Source: DRVV01 sp964487415 (lineage in GTDB: Archaea; Thermoproteota; Bathyarchaeia; Bathyarchaeales; Bathycorpusculaceae). From it: a stretch of 15,010 bases of DNA. The position numbers were made by a program, and so were the translations under genes. Below are positions 1 to 7,489 of the stretch, piece by piece (position 1 is the stretch's first letter; every line of letters begins with the position of its first letter). Under the pieces are notes generated by a model. The model ran no database searches. It saw only the letters and a list, made by a program, of their open reading frames with translations, and was not told the DNA's origin. The stretch covers positions 1 to 15,010 of the forward strand of contig CAZAPQ010000023.1 in the NCBI GenBank assembly GCA_964487415.1. The letters run 5' to 3'.

Positions 1-444
1 TATTAAGAAAAAAATCCAGATTAGAGCTAATATTAGAACGATTCCGCTGATGGAAGGGTGAAAGTTTGCCAAAAACGGAAAATAAAGCAAGTAGAAGATT
101 ACAATAGAAATTATGTAAAAAAGATGTCGAAACAAAATTACCGAATTTTCGTGGCTTAACCCTTTTTTCAATCCGTACTTTCTTGCTGGGAAAGATGAAA
201 AGGCATCAATTAATTTCTTTAATCCTGGGATAACCCTTAAAGTTAAGAGTGTAAAGGCAACAAGGAATATTAAAGTGCAAAACACCTCGGCTTGTCGGTT
301 TAATGAACGCGCAAGCGGGATAAACACGAGAACACCGAAAAGCCATATTAAAAAAGCCGATAAAAGGCTGTGAAGAGTTTTTCCGCCATAAATTTCTATG
401 CATTTCTTAAAGTTTTCGATTTCTTTTTCAACCATATTCGCCAT
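1..444 (-). CDS. Membrane protein, paralogue of its neighbour (3' part outside window)
   Basis: Reading the minus strand from an ATG at 444 gives 148 codons without a stop up to the window edge, so the gene is partial at its 3' end. A purine-rich AAGGAGAAAGGAAAT stretch just upstream is a good ribosome binding site. The product has a short charged N-terminus and four hydrophobic segments at about residues 25-45, 54-71, 104-124 and 131-148. It resembles the next gene (493-1104) in several blocks: FLIWLFG against LIWIFG, FIPLARS against FLPIAKG, and ANFHPSISGIVLILALIW against AEIHPAIPAVLLILIVIW. The two are therefore tandem paralogues with the same topology. I do not recognise the family and assign no function. 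The 48-base gap to the neighbour and the shared strand suggest one operon. Confidence 0.8.
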   Translation of the reverse strand, partial: MANMVEKEIENFKKCIEIYGGKTLHSLLSAFLIWLFGVLVFIPLARSLNRQAEVFCTLIFLVAFTLLTLRVIPGLKKLIDAFSSFPARKYGLKKGLSHENSVILFRHLFYIISIVIFYLLYFPFLANFHPSISGIVLILALIWIFFLI

Positions 445-492
445 ATTTCCTTTCTCCTTTATTGGATGCCCTAAAAAAGGGGTGATTGAAGT

Positions 493-1104
493 TTATGCTT
501 TTTTGGCTTGTTTTTCCAGTTCTTCAGCAAATTTTGAGGTGTATCTACCGATTACGGCGGCTATTGCTTTGCAACTTCTCCATAATGCGAAGATTGCCCA
601 GATTACTATTAGAATCAAAAGCACAGCTGGTATGGCCGGGTGGATTTCAGCCAAGTAGCTTGCAAATAGCAGGTATGCCAAAGATACTATGATAACGTAT
701 AATATGCCGTCTAATGCTGTTCGGTAGTTTTTGTATGTTTCAACGCTAACTTCGCCGCTGGCTTTTCCAAAGTGATAAGCCAATACTCCTGCTATGCCTC
801 CAGTGAGTCTACGAACATCTATGAACACTGTGAAAATTATGAGTGCTAAAGCGACTACAATGATGAAGCTGATTATTGAGTGTACTGGATAGCCAAAGAA
901 CTGCTGTGTCATTCCTTTCGCAATTGGTAGGAAAATCATTTCCCCGAAAATCCATATGAGTATAGCCGCACCTATTGAAAGAAAGACCCTCGCACCCACC
1001 TGTCTCAGAGCCCTTGCGGATTCAAGGTACATCTCCGAACCGAACTCTTCAATTTTCTTTTCTTCCCTAGCCTCTTCTGGTTTTGGTTCTTCTCTCTTGG
1101 CCAT
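493..1104 (-). CDS. Four-helix membrane protein, function unknown
   Basis: This encodes 203 residues. A highly charged N-terminus (about residues 1-30, rich in E and K) is followed by four hydrophobic segments near 40-62, 76-96, 132-150 and 155-176, then a charged C-terminal tail (KFAEELEKQAKKA). I chose the ATG at 1104 because GGTGA lies five bases upstream, the same spacing seen before other genes here; TTG (1116) and GTG (1113) lie in frame upstream. It is a paralogue of the partial gene to its left. A TATA-like stretch at 1137-1148 lies upstream, and the gene diverges from the inositol gene run. Even charge distribution and no enzyme motif suggest a structural or channel-like membrane protein, but the family is not recognised. 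Confidence 0.85.
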   Translation of the reverse strand: MAKREEPKPEEAREEKKIEEFGSEMYLESARALRQVGARVFLSIGAAILIWIFGEMIFLPIAKGMTQQFFGYPVHSIISFIIVVALALIIFTVFIDVRRLTGGIAGVLAYHFGKASGEVSVETYKNYRTALDGILYVIIVSLAYLLFASYLAEIHPAIPAVLLILIVIWAIFALWRSCKAIAAVIGRYTSKFAEELEKQAKKA

Positions 1105-1134
1105 AAAGTTCACCAATACTCAATTGGTATCGAA

Positions 1135-1148
1135 ATATATTTATAAGG
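1135..1148 (-). promoter_or_regulatory. TATA-like box of the membrane-protein genes
   Basis: On the minus strand CCTTATAAATATAT lies about 30-40 bases before the ATG at 1104. Archaeal TATA boxes sit about 25 bases before the transcription start, which would leave a very short leader containing the GGTGA site. This is judged by position and base composition only. Confidence 0.45.
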
Positions 1149-1220
1149 ATTACTATTTGTAATTCGAATTCTTATATTCGCATGTTAAAAACATTAATCA
1201 TCTACTTAACACAAATAGAA

Positions 1221-1232
1221 ATATTTATAAGG
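1221..1232 (+). promoter_or_regulatory. TATA-like box of the inositol gene run
   Basis: ATATTTATAAGG lies 67 bases upstream of the probable ATG at 1299 and fits an archaeal TATA box, putting transcription start near 1253. The identical 12-mer occurs at 1137-1148, where it overlaps the box read on the other strand. A second AT-rich stretch near 1268-1275 (TTAATATAG) could instead give a nearly leaderless start. Confidence 0.45.
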
Positions 1233-1298
1233 GATTTTTATTGTTATTAGGAAAAGTTACTTGTTGATTAATATAGTCTTATCTTAATGGTGATCAGT

Positions 1299-2375
1299 AT
1301 GTCAATTCGTGTTGCCATAGCAGGAATAGGAAATTGCGCCTCAGCCCTAGTCCAGGGAGTTGAATATTACAAAAATGCAAAAGAGGGTTCAGAGGTTCCT
1401 GGAGTGATGCATGTTCTTTTTGGAGATTACCATATAAGGGATGTGCAGTTTGTAGCAGCCTTTGATGTGAACCGGCTGAAGATAGGAAAGGACCTTAGCG
1501 AAGCCATTTTCATAGAGCCGAACTGTTGCTTTAAGTTTTGCGAAGTTCCAAAATTGGGTGTTAAGGTTCTTCCAGCGCCAATCTTGGATTCGGTGGCTGC
1601 CCATATGAATGATCCCTTCAAAGTTTATGATCCCGCAGAATTGGAGAAAATAGATGTAGCGGCTGTGTTAAAAGAGACAGAGGCGGATATGCTTTTAAAT
1701 TTTCTACCAGTGGGAAGCTATGAGGCAACCCGTTACTATGCTCAGGCTTGCCTTGAGACCGGATGCGCCTTTGTAAACTGCATACCCGAATTTATCGCTT
1801 CAGATCCAGCATGGGCAAAACGTTTTGAAGAGAAAAGGCTCCCAGTTGCTGGCGATGATGTCAAAAGCCAGATTGGAGCCACAATAGTCCATAGAGCGTT
1901 AATTGACCTGTTCGTTTCAAGGGGGGTTAAAATTGAGAAGACATACCAGCTGAATGTTGGCGGTAATACGGACTTCCTGAACATGGTGGATGCCGGCAGA
2001 CTAACCAGCAAGATGATAAGCAAGACTGAGGCGGTCACAAGCCTTGTGCCTTACAAAGTGGAGGCTTGGGCTGGTCCAGGAGGGCATATCCCCCTTTTGG
2101 GCGATACGAAAATATGTTTTATGCGCATTGAAGGACGCAAATTCGGCAACACCCCAGTAACCATAGACGTAAAATTGACCGTTGAAGATTCGCCCAACAG
2201 CGCCGGCATGGTCATAGACGTGATAAGAGCCGTCAAGATAGCCCTTGACAGAGGCGTAGGCGGCCCTCTGATCAGCATCTCAGCCTATGCGTTCAAGCAT
2301 CCCCCTGTTCAAGTGCCCGACTACGTTGCAAAACAGTGGGTTGAGGAATTCATACAAGGAAAAAGGGAACGGTGA
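1299..2375 (+). CDS. ino1: L-myo-inositol-1-phosphate synthase
   Basis: The enzyme converts glucose 6-phosphate to L-myo-inositol 1-phosphate with NAD, the entry step to inositol lipids and to the solute di-myo-inositol phosphate. The 358-residue product begins with a Rossmann dinucleotide site (VAIAGIGNCAS, residues 5-15) and has the family blocks GDDVKSQIGATI, NVGGNTDFLNM and SPNSAGMVIDVIRAVKIALDRG. Length and motifs fit the short actinobacterial/archaeal form. An ATG also lies at 1287, but GGTGATC at 1289-1295 is an excellent ribosome binding site for the ATG at 1299, so I use the latter. The next gene starts two bases after the stop, so the genes are surely co-transcribed. Confidence 0.95.
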   Translation: MSIRVAIAGIGNCASALVQGVEYYKNAKEGSEVPGVMHVLFGDYHIRDVQFVAAFDVNRLKIGKDLSEAIFIEPNCCFKFCEVPKLGVKVLPAPILDSVAAHMNDPFKVYDPAELEKIDVAAVLKETEADMLLNFLPVGSYEATRYYAQACLETGCAFVNCIPEFIASDPAWAKRFEEKRLPVAGDDVKSQIGATIVHRALIDLFVSRGVKIEKTYQLNVGGNTDFLNMVDAGRLTSKMISKTEAVTSLVPYKVEAWAGPGGHIPLLGDTKICFMRIEGRKFGNTPVTIDVKLTVEDSPNSAGMVIDVIRAVKIALDRGVGGPLISISAYAFKHPPVQVPDYVAKQWVEEFIQGKRER

Positions 2376-2376
2376 A

Positions 2377-3126
2377 ATGACAGTTGCAGTGATACTGGCA
2401 GCTGGAAGGGGGTTGCGCCTCGATCCACACACAAGACAGATTCCAAAGCCCCTAATCAAAATTTTAGGAAAACCCATAATCGAGCATACAATCAACACAC
2501 TTCAAAGTGTTGGAGTGAGAGATATCGTGATAGTTGCTGGATATTTAGGAAACCACATTAAGAGGCATCTGGGAAACGGAGAACGTTTAGGCGTGAAAAT
2601 TCGCTACTGTTATAACCGCTGTTATATGCTTGGAAATGCCGTCTCACTTAAGGCGGCTGGGAAAGCCCTTCAAAATGGCGAACCATTCCTCCTTTTAATG
2701 GGGGACCACTACTTTGACAAAACCATAATAGAGAGGGTCATAGAAAAAGTCGATAATCAACCGTTATTATGCATAGACAGGAATCCTCGTTATCCGCCTC
2801 AAATTAAGGACGCAACTAAGGTGCTGGTTAACAAGGAGGGCTATATAGTTGATATTGGAAAAAATATTCCTGCATGGAACGCTGTTGACATAGGCTTGTT
2901 CCTACTCAACGATGTCATATTTGAAATTGTTCGCTTGTTAGAAAAGCGAAAGCCCGATTTAACCATTACAGACTGCATAAAACACCTAACCTTGAATGTG
3001 GAACCCGTGTGGGGATGCGATGTCTCGGATCATTTGTGGTTTGACATTGACACCCCCCAAGATGTAGAATTTGTTGAATCTTTCTTGTGCGAGGCTTTAA
3101 ATTGCCAAGGGAATGGGACGGAATAG
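2377..3126 (+). CDS. Inositol-1-phosphate cytidylyltransferase-like nucleotidyltransferase
   Basis: The 249-residue product starts with the sugar-nucleotidyltransferase signature LAAGRGLRLDPHTRQIPKP (G-x-G-x-R ... P-K) and carries the acidic metal site in LLMGDHYFD. Blocks such as GNAVSLKAA, the DATKVLVN...GYIVDIGK segment and WNAVDIGLFLL are those I associate with the cytidylyltransferase (IPCT) part of archaeal IPCT/DIPPS enzymes, which activates inositol 1-phosphate to CDP-inositol. The synthase gene just upstream and the CDP-alcohol transferase gene just downstream support this over a generic sugar-phosphate nucleotidyltransferase. The ATG at 2377 overlaps the translation signal around the previous stop (GGTGAAATG). 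An in-frame upstream extension into the previous gene is rejected because family homology begins at MTVAVILAAG. Confidence 0.85.
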   Translation: MTVAVILAAGRGLRLDPHTRQIPKPLIKILGKPIIEHTINTLQSVGVRDIVIVAGYLGNHIKRHLGNGERLGVKIRYCYNRCYMLGNAVSLKAAGKALQNGEPFLLLMGDHYFDKTIIERVIEKVDNQPLLCIDRNPRYPPQIKDATKVLVNKEGYIVDIGKNIPAWNAVDIGLFLLNDVIFEIVRLLEKRKPDLTITDCIKHLTLNVEPVWGCDVSDHLWFDIDTPQDVEFVESFLCEALNCQGNGTE

Positions 3127-3722
3127 TTTCGAAGTATATAAATCGAAGATTCTCCCGTCCCATGGCAAGGTTTATTGCAAAATACCGGAGGATCTCGCCA
3201 AACCATGTAACCATTTTAAGTTTCCTAGTTGCGTTGACCTCTGGTTTGGCTTTTTTCTCGTCTCAGCCCATCATAGGGGGTGTTTTAGCCCAGTTGGCAT
3301 CAATTCTTGACGGAGTAGACGGGGATCTAGCCGTGCTCACCAGTAGGGTGACGCGCTTCGGCGGTTTTCTGGACGCAGTGTTAGACCGTTATGGCGACGC
3401 AGCCATTTTGATGGGCATGACATGCCACCTTTCCATCGTTTGGAAGCAGAACATTACAGGTTTTGCTGTTGGAGTTGTAGCTTTGATAGGCTCTCTGCTT
3501 GTGAGTTACAGTAGAACACGCGCAGAATACGATTTAGGCGTAGTCTTCGATAAAGGCATTGCGGGTTACGCTGGCAACAGGGACGTCCGCCTATTTATCG
3601 TAATGCTTGGAGGAATTTTAAACCAAGTTTTCCTTACGCTTTTGGCGTTGGCAATATTAACCAATCTGACTGTTTTAATGCGCATTTGGATTGTTTGGGC
3701 TTCATGCAGGCGGGAAAAATGA
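3087..3722 (+). CDS. CDP-alcohol phosphotransferase, DIPP-synthase-like
   Basis: The product is 211 residues with about five to six membrane segments. Residues 75-100 match the CDP-alcohol phosphotransferase signature D-x2-D-G-x2-A-R-x8-G-x3-D-x3-D at D75, D78, G79, A82, G92, D96 and D100, but the usual Arg is Val83. Next to an IPCT-like gene the likely reaction is CDP-inositol plus inositol 1-phosphate to phosphorylated di-myo-inositol phosphate (DIPP synthase). A lipid role, archaetidylinositol phosphate synthase, is the alternative. The GTG at 3087 overlaps the previous gene by 40 bases in another frame; a TTG at 3102 preceded by GAGG is also possible. In several archaea the two activities are fused, whereas here they are separate overlapping genes. 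The stop overlaps the next start in an ATGA. Confidence 0.85.
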   Translation: MRGFKLPREWDGIVSKYINRRFSRPMARFIAKYRRISPNHVTILSFLVALTSGLAFFSSQPIIGGVLAQLASILDGVDGDLAVLTSRVTRFGGFLDAVLDRYGDAAILMGMTCHLSIVWKQNITGFAVGVVALIGSLLVSYSRTRAEYDLGVVFDKGIAGYAGNRDVRLFIVMLGGILNQVFLTLLALAILTNLTVLMRIWIVWASCRREK

Positions 3723-4516
3723 TTTTAGGGATAGCTGATCATCCAAGTTTCAAAACGCAACTAAACGAGTTTTTGACATTTGCCTCCAATTTGAAAGTGG
3801 AAGTGGTTGAGCTTAGATTGGACAGGCTTGAGCTGCTTTTATCATTAAACGCGACTAGACAGGATAAAACCAGAATCGTAAGCGTTTTGAAAAACCATGA
3901 TTTTAGGTGGTTTGTCCATGCTCCAAGCATCGGCATTAACATGGCCAGTTTAAATCCAATTTTAAGAAAGGCTTCAGAAGAAGCCGTGATGAAGGCTGTT
4001 AGGTTTGCCGCCGAAATTTGCGCTGAACTAGTGGTTACACACGTTGGCCGGTTATCCAGGGATTATCCGCAGGAATACATTAAGAAATCTTTAGAAAACG
4101 CCATTGATTCTCTAATGCGGATTAACAGTTTTTGTAAAGATCTAGGAGTGGTTTTCACAATAGAAAATGATCACAAGGCTAGAGACCATGTTTTAGCCGG
4201 GGATGCTGAACAGACAAAGTATTTAGTTGAAAAAATTGGATGTAAGTTAACCTTCGACGTGGGCCACGCCAATACTTTTGGAAAACCTGAAGAATTTGCG
4301 GAACAATTGAGAGAACATATTTTGAACATTCACCTACATGATAACGACGGTTTTGAAGACAGCCATCTACCTTTGGGAAAGGGGAAGATAAACTTCCATG
4401 AGGTTATCAGAAGGATTGGAAGCCACCTTAACCTGCCATTAGTTTTGGAGTGTCACTCCTTTGAAGAGCTTGAGGAAAGTTTAAACTTTGCTAGGCAAAA
4501 ATTAGCCCATCAATAG
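3719..4516 (+). CDS. Xylose-isomerase-like/endonuclease IV-like TIM-barrel metalloprotein
   Basis: The 265-residue product belongs to the TIM-barrel superfamily of sugar-phosphate isomerases/epimerases, inosose-processing enzymes (IolE/IolI) and endonuclease IV. Candidate metal ligands are visible in order: H67 (VHAP), H108 (VTHVG), E149 (TIEN), D180 and H183 (FDVGHA), H205 (IHLHD), D214 and H216 (DSHLPLGKG) and E244 (LECHS). Their order and the D-x2-H and D-x-H spacings mirror the nine zinc ligands of endonuclease IV. The ATG at 3719 overlaps the previous stop by four bases (ATGA), so translation is probably coupled to the DIPP-synthase-like gene, and a role in inositol-phosphate chemistry is likely. 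The substrate cannot be read from sequence. Confidence 0.85.
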   Translation: MILGIADHPSFKTQLNEFLTFASNLKVEVVELRLDRLELLLSLNATRQDKTRIVSVLKNHDFRWFVHAPSIGINMASLNPILRKASEEAVMKAVRFAAEICAELVVTHVGRLSRDYPQEYIKKSLENAIDSLMRINSFCKDLGVVFTIENDHKARDHVLAGDAEQTKYLVEKIGCKLTFDVGHANTFGKPEEFAEQLREHILNIHLHDNDGFEDSHLPLGKGKINFHEVIRRIGSHLNLPLVLECHSFEELEESLNFARQKLAHQ

Positions 4517-4553
4517 AATGAAAAAGCCGATTTAATATTAAAACAAGTCAAGG

Positions 4554-5885
4554 GTGGACTGTTTGGAAGCACATGGTCTATTGAGGTTTAGGTGGATTTT
4601 GGTTTTAGAAGCCGCGTTTGCTGGCGCATACATCTCGCTAACAAGAGGCTTGTTTGTCGTATACCTCACCTCAATTGGGCATAGGGTTGAAGAAATATCC
4701 TTTATAGTGCTTGCCTCAGCAGCCGCGTCGCTGTTTATCGGCATATTCATATACAAAAGGTCTTCCTTCATTACGAAACGGGTAAAGCCTAAACTGCTTA
4801 TTTTCCATGCCCTTGAAAGAATTATGTGGCTGTTAATTCCCCTAACAGCCAACGCCATCTTAATAGCTTTGCTATATTCCGCATACATGATTCTCTCCTC
4901 TTTCATCAGCATTTTCTTGGCCTTTGCCATATATGGCTCGTTAACAGAAGACCTGATAAGGGATGTAACAGCCAAAAGGTCAGCTGCAAATGGCCTCTCA
5001 AGCATATTAGGGTTTGCCTTAGGAGTTTTTCTACTAGTGTTTCTGCCACCTCAAACCAAGTTCAGCTACATCTTTCCGCTAGGATCGCTGCTAGGCCTTA
5101 TCTCAACATTTCTCGTTATTTTTCTGGATTTATCCCACCTGGAAGGGATGATGTTCCCGCAAATCACCGAACAGCCTGAAAAGATCTTTTCAGCCTCTTC
5201 ATTTTTCGTGATTTTGATGGCTTCAGGCAACCTAATAGGAATAGTGTGGACGCCCTACGTAATGAACTACCTAGACGGTCCGGATTTTTTGGCAGCTTCC
5301 ATGAATCTTGCTGGAACACTCTCCAGCATTGTTGCCTCTATTTTTTGGAGGAATAAAGCCTTTAAAACGCTCCGCACCAGCCTCGCATTGAACACTTTAG
5401 GCCCAGCAATTATTTGGGCTACGCCTTGGCCAACAGCCCACGTAGCTATAAACGTTTACACATCTTTCACTTATACAGGGGCAAACTTTCTAGGCACTTT
5501 CCTCTTTGCAAGATATAATAAATGGTTTGGAGCTGTCAAATCTAGTGTTTTGCTGGCGATGCTTGGAAACCTCGCTCAGTTAATAGCCGCCTCTCTGGGA
5601 GTATTTGTGAAGGAAAATTTTCTTTTGGTCCTTTCAACAGCCTTGGCGGTCAAGGTCTTAGCAACAATTCTTGCTTTATTTACAATCCCCGAAGTGGCTG
5701 TCGTGTCAGAAGATGTAGCGAGAATGTATTCGCAAGTATTGTACAACAACAGCTTGACGGGGTATAGAATGAGCATTGAAATTTCAAAAGAAACGCTGCT
5801 AACAACCATCAGGCTGTTGGCTTTCTCACTTGTTATTGTTGCACTTTACATAATATATCGTGTTCTGTGGATTTTGATAAGTTAA
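4554..5885 (+). CDS. MFS-like transporter
   Basis: This encodes about 443 residues, with roughly twelve hydrophobic segments spread through the chain and a long polar stretch near the middle (around residues 195-215), the two-lobe layout and size of a major facilitator permease. No substrate-specific motif is recognised. It follows the TIM-barrel gene by 37 bases on the same strand, so it may share the transcript and export or import a solute linked to the inositol pathway; this is inference from position. The start is uncertain: GTG at 4554 gives the longest product, but TTG at 4563 has GGTGG five bases upstream, the spacing typical of this genome. Confidence 0.75.
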   Translation: MDCLEAHGLLRFRWILVLEAAFAGAYISLTRGLFVVYLTSIGHRVEEISFIVLASAAASLFIGIFIYKRSSFITKRVKPKLLIFHALERIMWLLIPLTANAILIALLYSAYMILSSFISIFLAFAIYGSLTEDLIRDVTAKRSAANGLSSILGFALGVFLLVFLPPQTKFSYIFPLGSLLGLISTFLVIFLDLSHLEGMMFPQITEQPEKIFSASSFFVILMASGNLIGIVWTPYVMNYLDGPDFLAASMNLAGTLSSIVASIFWRNKAFKTLRTSLALNTLGPAIIWATPWPTAHVAINVYTSFTYTGANFLGTFLFARYNKWFGAVKSSVLLAMLGNLAQLIAASLGVFVKENFLLVLSTALAVKVLATILALFTIPEVAVVSEDVARMYSQVLYNNSLTGYRMSIEISKETLLTTIRLLAFSLVIVALYIIYRVLWILIS

Positions 5886-5953
5886 AAGCTCATTTAATAG
5901 GTGAAAGATAAAATTTATCAATATGTAATCCCCTCAGATGTAGGGATTGTCCT

Positions 5954-6619
5954 TTGACCAGCGAAAACCTCTTTGATGTATTGAAAGAAATACTTGCCCA
6001 AATGGCATCAGAGACTGTGCGTCTCCTGCCAAAAGTACTCATAGCCCTTATTGTCATCGTTATGACATTCTTAGTAATTAAAGTGTTGAATATCGGATTT
6101 AGAAGACTGCTAAAGTTGGCAAAACTAGACGTGATGTTTAAACAGTTTACTGGTTTCACTCTACCGTTCTCACTGGACAGCCTCATAATATTTTTAGCAG
6201 ATTTGGGCATAGCCTTAATCGCCCTTCACGGCCTTGTAAACCTTTTCCTGGGATCACAATATTTACGGCTGATAAATGATGGAATATATTATGCAGCTCG
6301 TGTAGTGAGCATAGTGGTTATTGCCATACTCATCTTTGCAATTTTCAACATGCTTATCAGCCGAATTAAGGTTGAGTCTCGCCTCAGAAGTTATGCAATG
6401 CTCATCGTTCTACTGTTAATCACCGCAATGTTAATCGACATAACGGCGCTAAGCGACCAGGTGAAAAACGCCCTAACATTGGGGTTATCCATTGGAGTTG
6501 GAATAGCAATAGGCGTTTTCGCCACATGGTTCTTCTTCCACGAATACCTCGACAAAAAATTCAAAATTGAAAGAGTTGCCAAACCGCAGGAAACCCGCGA
6601 AGGCGGTGACGGTGTCTAA
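5954..6619 (+). CDS. Membrane protein with mechanosensitive-channel-type TM helices
   Basis: The 221-residue product has about five to six hydrophobic segments. The first half (LLPKVLIALIVIVMTFLVIKVLNIG...RRLLKL...LIIFLADLGIALIALHGL) has the pattern of the conserved TM-helix repeat found in small-conductance mechanosensitive-channel-like proteins. The C-terminus is charged and soluble. The start is TTG at 5954 with AGGGA seven bases upstream. The gene ends two bases before the MscS-type gene, so the two are translated from one message and the products may act together in the membrane. There is no pore or beta-domain motif here, so it is not a channel by itself on sequence evidence. Confidence 0.75.
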   Translation: MTSENLFDVLKEILAQMASETVRLLPKVLIALIVIVMTFLVIKVLNIGFRRLLKLAKLDVMFKQFTGFTLPFSLDSLIIFLADLGIALIALHGLVNLFLGSQYLRLINDGIYYAARVVSIVVIAILIFAIFNMLISRIKVESRLRSYAMLIVLLLITAMLIDITALSDQVKNALTLGLSIGVGIAIGVFATWFFFHEYLDKKFKIERVAKPQETREGGDGV

Positions 6620-6621
6620 TT

Positions 6622-7131
6622 ATGGAAATTGCGGGCATAAACATCATCCAAGTGGCTGAAGTAATTATTACGTTAGCAGCCACATACATTATCGCTAAGG
6701 CAGTATCTAGAGCTCTCGAAAAGATTTTTGAAAAAACACCGTTTCCGGAACAAATTGAAAGGGGCATCGTGAAAATTTCAAAGTATGTAGTTTACATTAT
6801 CGGATTTTTCGTGATAGTTTCTTTTTTAGGATTTGATCTTTCATCAGTGATTGTTGGGCTGGGCGCCTTCAGCATTGCCATAAGCTTCGCAACAAGCACC
6901 ATAATCCAAAACCTTGTTTCAGGAATACTTGTCCAAGCAGACAAAGCCTTTCAAATTGGAGATGAAATAAAAGTTTTAAATTTTGAAGGGAAAGTGGTGA
7001 AAATAAGCATACGAACAACGGTTCTCGAAACCAGCGAAGGCCATACAATCTTCATACCCAACTCAATCTTCATAAATAACGCGGTTATAAGGAAAAACAG
7101 GCAAAACAAAACGCAACAAAATAAACCTTAG
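6622..7131 (+). CDS. mscS: Short MscS-family mechanosensitive channel
   Basis: The product is 169 residues. Hydrophobic segments at about 9-29 and 48-70 precede a pore-helix-like segment at 72-103 (VIVGLGAFSIAISFATSTII...) and the MscS beta domain at 105-155, with QIGDEIKV, GKVVKI, RTTVLETSEG and the family FIPN motif at 144-147. MscS channels open under membrane tension and release ions and solutes on osmotic down-shock. Compared with E. coli MscS (286 residues) it ends after the beta domain in a polar tail and lacks the C-terminal alpha/beta cage. It begins two bases after the preceding membrane-protein gene and converges on the regulator gene at 7162. Position beside a compatible-solute locus suits a release valve. 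Confidence 0.88.
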   Translation: MEIAGINIIQVAEVIITLAATYIIAKAVSRALEKIFEKTPFPEQIERGIVKISKYVVYIIGFFVIVSFLGFDLSSVIVGLGAFSIAISFATSTIIQNLVSGILVQADKAFQIGDEIKVLNFEGKVVKISIRTTVLETSEGHTIFIPNSIFINNAVIRKNRQNKTQQNKP

Positions 7132-7161
7132 GCTAAGCTTGTTAGCATACAAAACTCAAAT

Positions 7162-7443
7162 TTAAGGCTTGATAACTATAATTATTTTGCCAACGGCAAG
7201 CTCACAGATCTTCCTAATCCCCCTCCTGCCCGGTTCATATCTTACCTTAACAAGCTTCAAATCTTCCAAACGCCGAACCTGCTCACTAACATACGGTTCA
7301 CTAAAATCCAGTTTCTCAGCAATAGTAGAAACATCATAAGGCTGCTCAGAAATCAACTGCAATATCTTGAAACTCGCAGAAGTCAAAGCATCAGCCATCC
7401 TCAAAGCCTCTTCACCCGACACCACAACCTCCTTTAAACGCAT
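7162..7443 (-). CDS. Small ArsR-like winged-helix transcription regulator
   Basis: The 93-residue product contains a winged helix-turn-helix at about residues 20-80: ILQLISEQPYDVSTIAEKL, the recognition segment FSEPYVSEQVRRLEDLKLV, and a wing KVRYEPGRRGIRKICEL. No metal-binding or ligand domain is visible. The ATG at 7443 is preceded by GGTG about seven bases upstream. It lies 46 bases after the stop of the Lrp/AsnC-like gene on the same strand, so it could be the last gene of that operon, but TCTTATTAAG near 7474-7483 could be its own TATA box. Target genes are unknown; the adjacent radical SAM operon and the convergent channel genes are the candidates. Confidence 0.85.
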   Translation of the reverse strand: MRLKEVVVSGEEALRMADALTSASFKILQLISEQPYDVSTIAEKLDFSEPYVSEQVRRLEDLKLVKVRYEPGRRGIRKICELAVGKIIIVIKP

Positions 7444-7489
7444 TTACAACACCAAAAACAATAAACTGAGGAGAACTTAATAAGATTTG

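Noticed and set aside
2287..2376. Upstream extension of the cytidylyltransferase-like gene
   Set aside because: It would overlap the inositol-1-phosphate synthase end by 89 bases and adds residues before the conserved MTVAVILAAG start.
3087..3126. Programmed frameshift joining the cytidylyltransferase and transferase into one protein
   Set aside because: No slippery run with a following structure is visible in the overlap, and usable GTG/TTG starts exist for the second gene.
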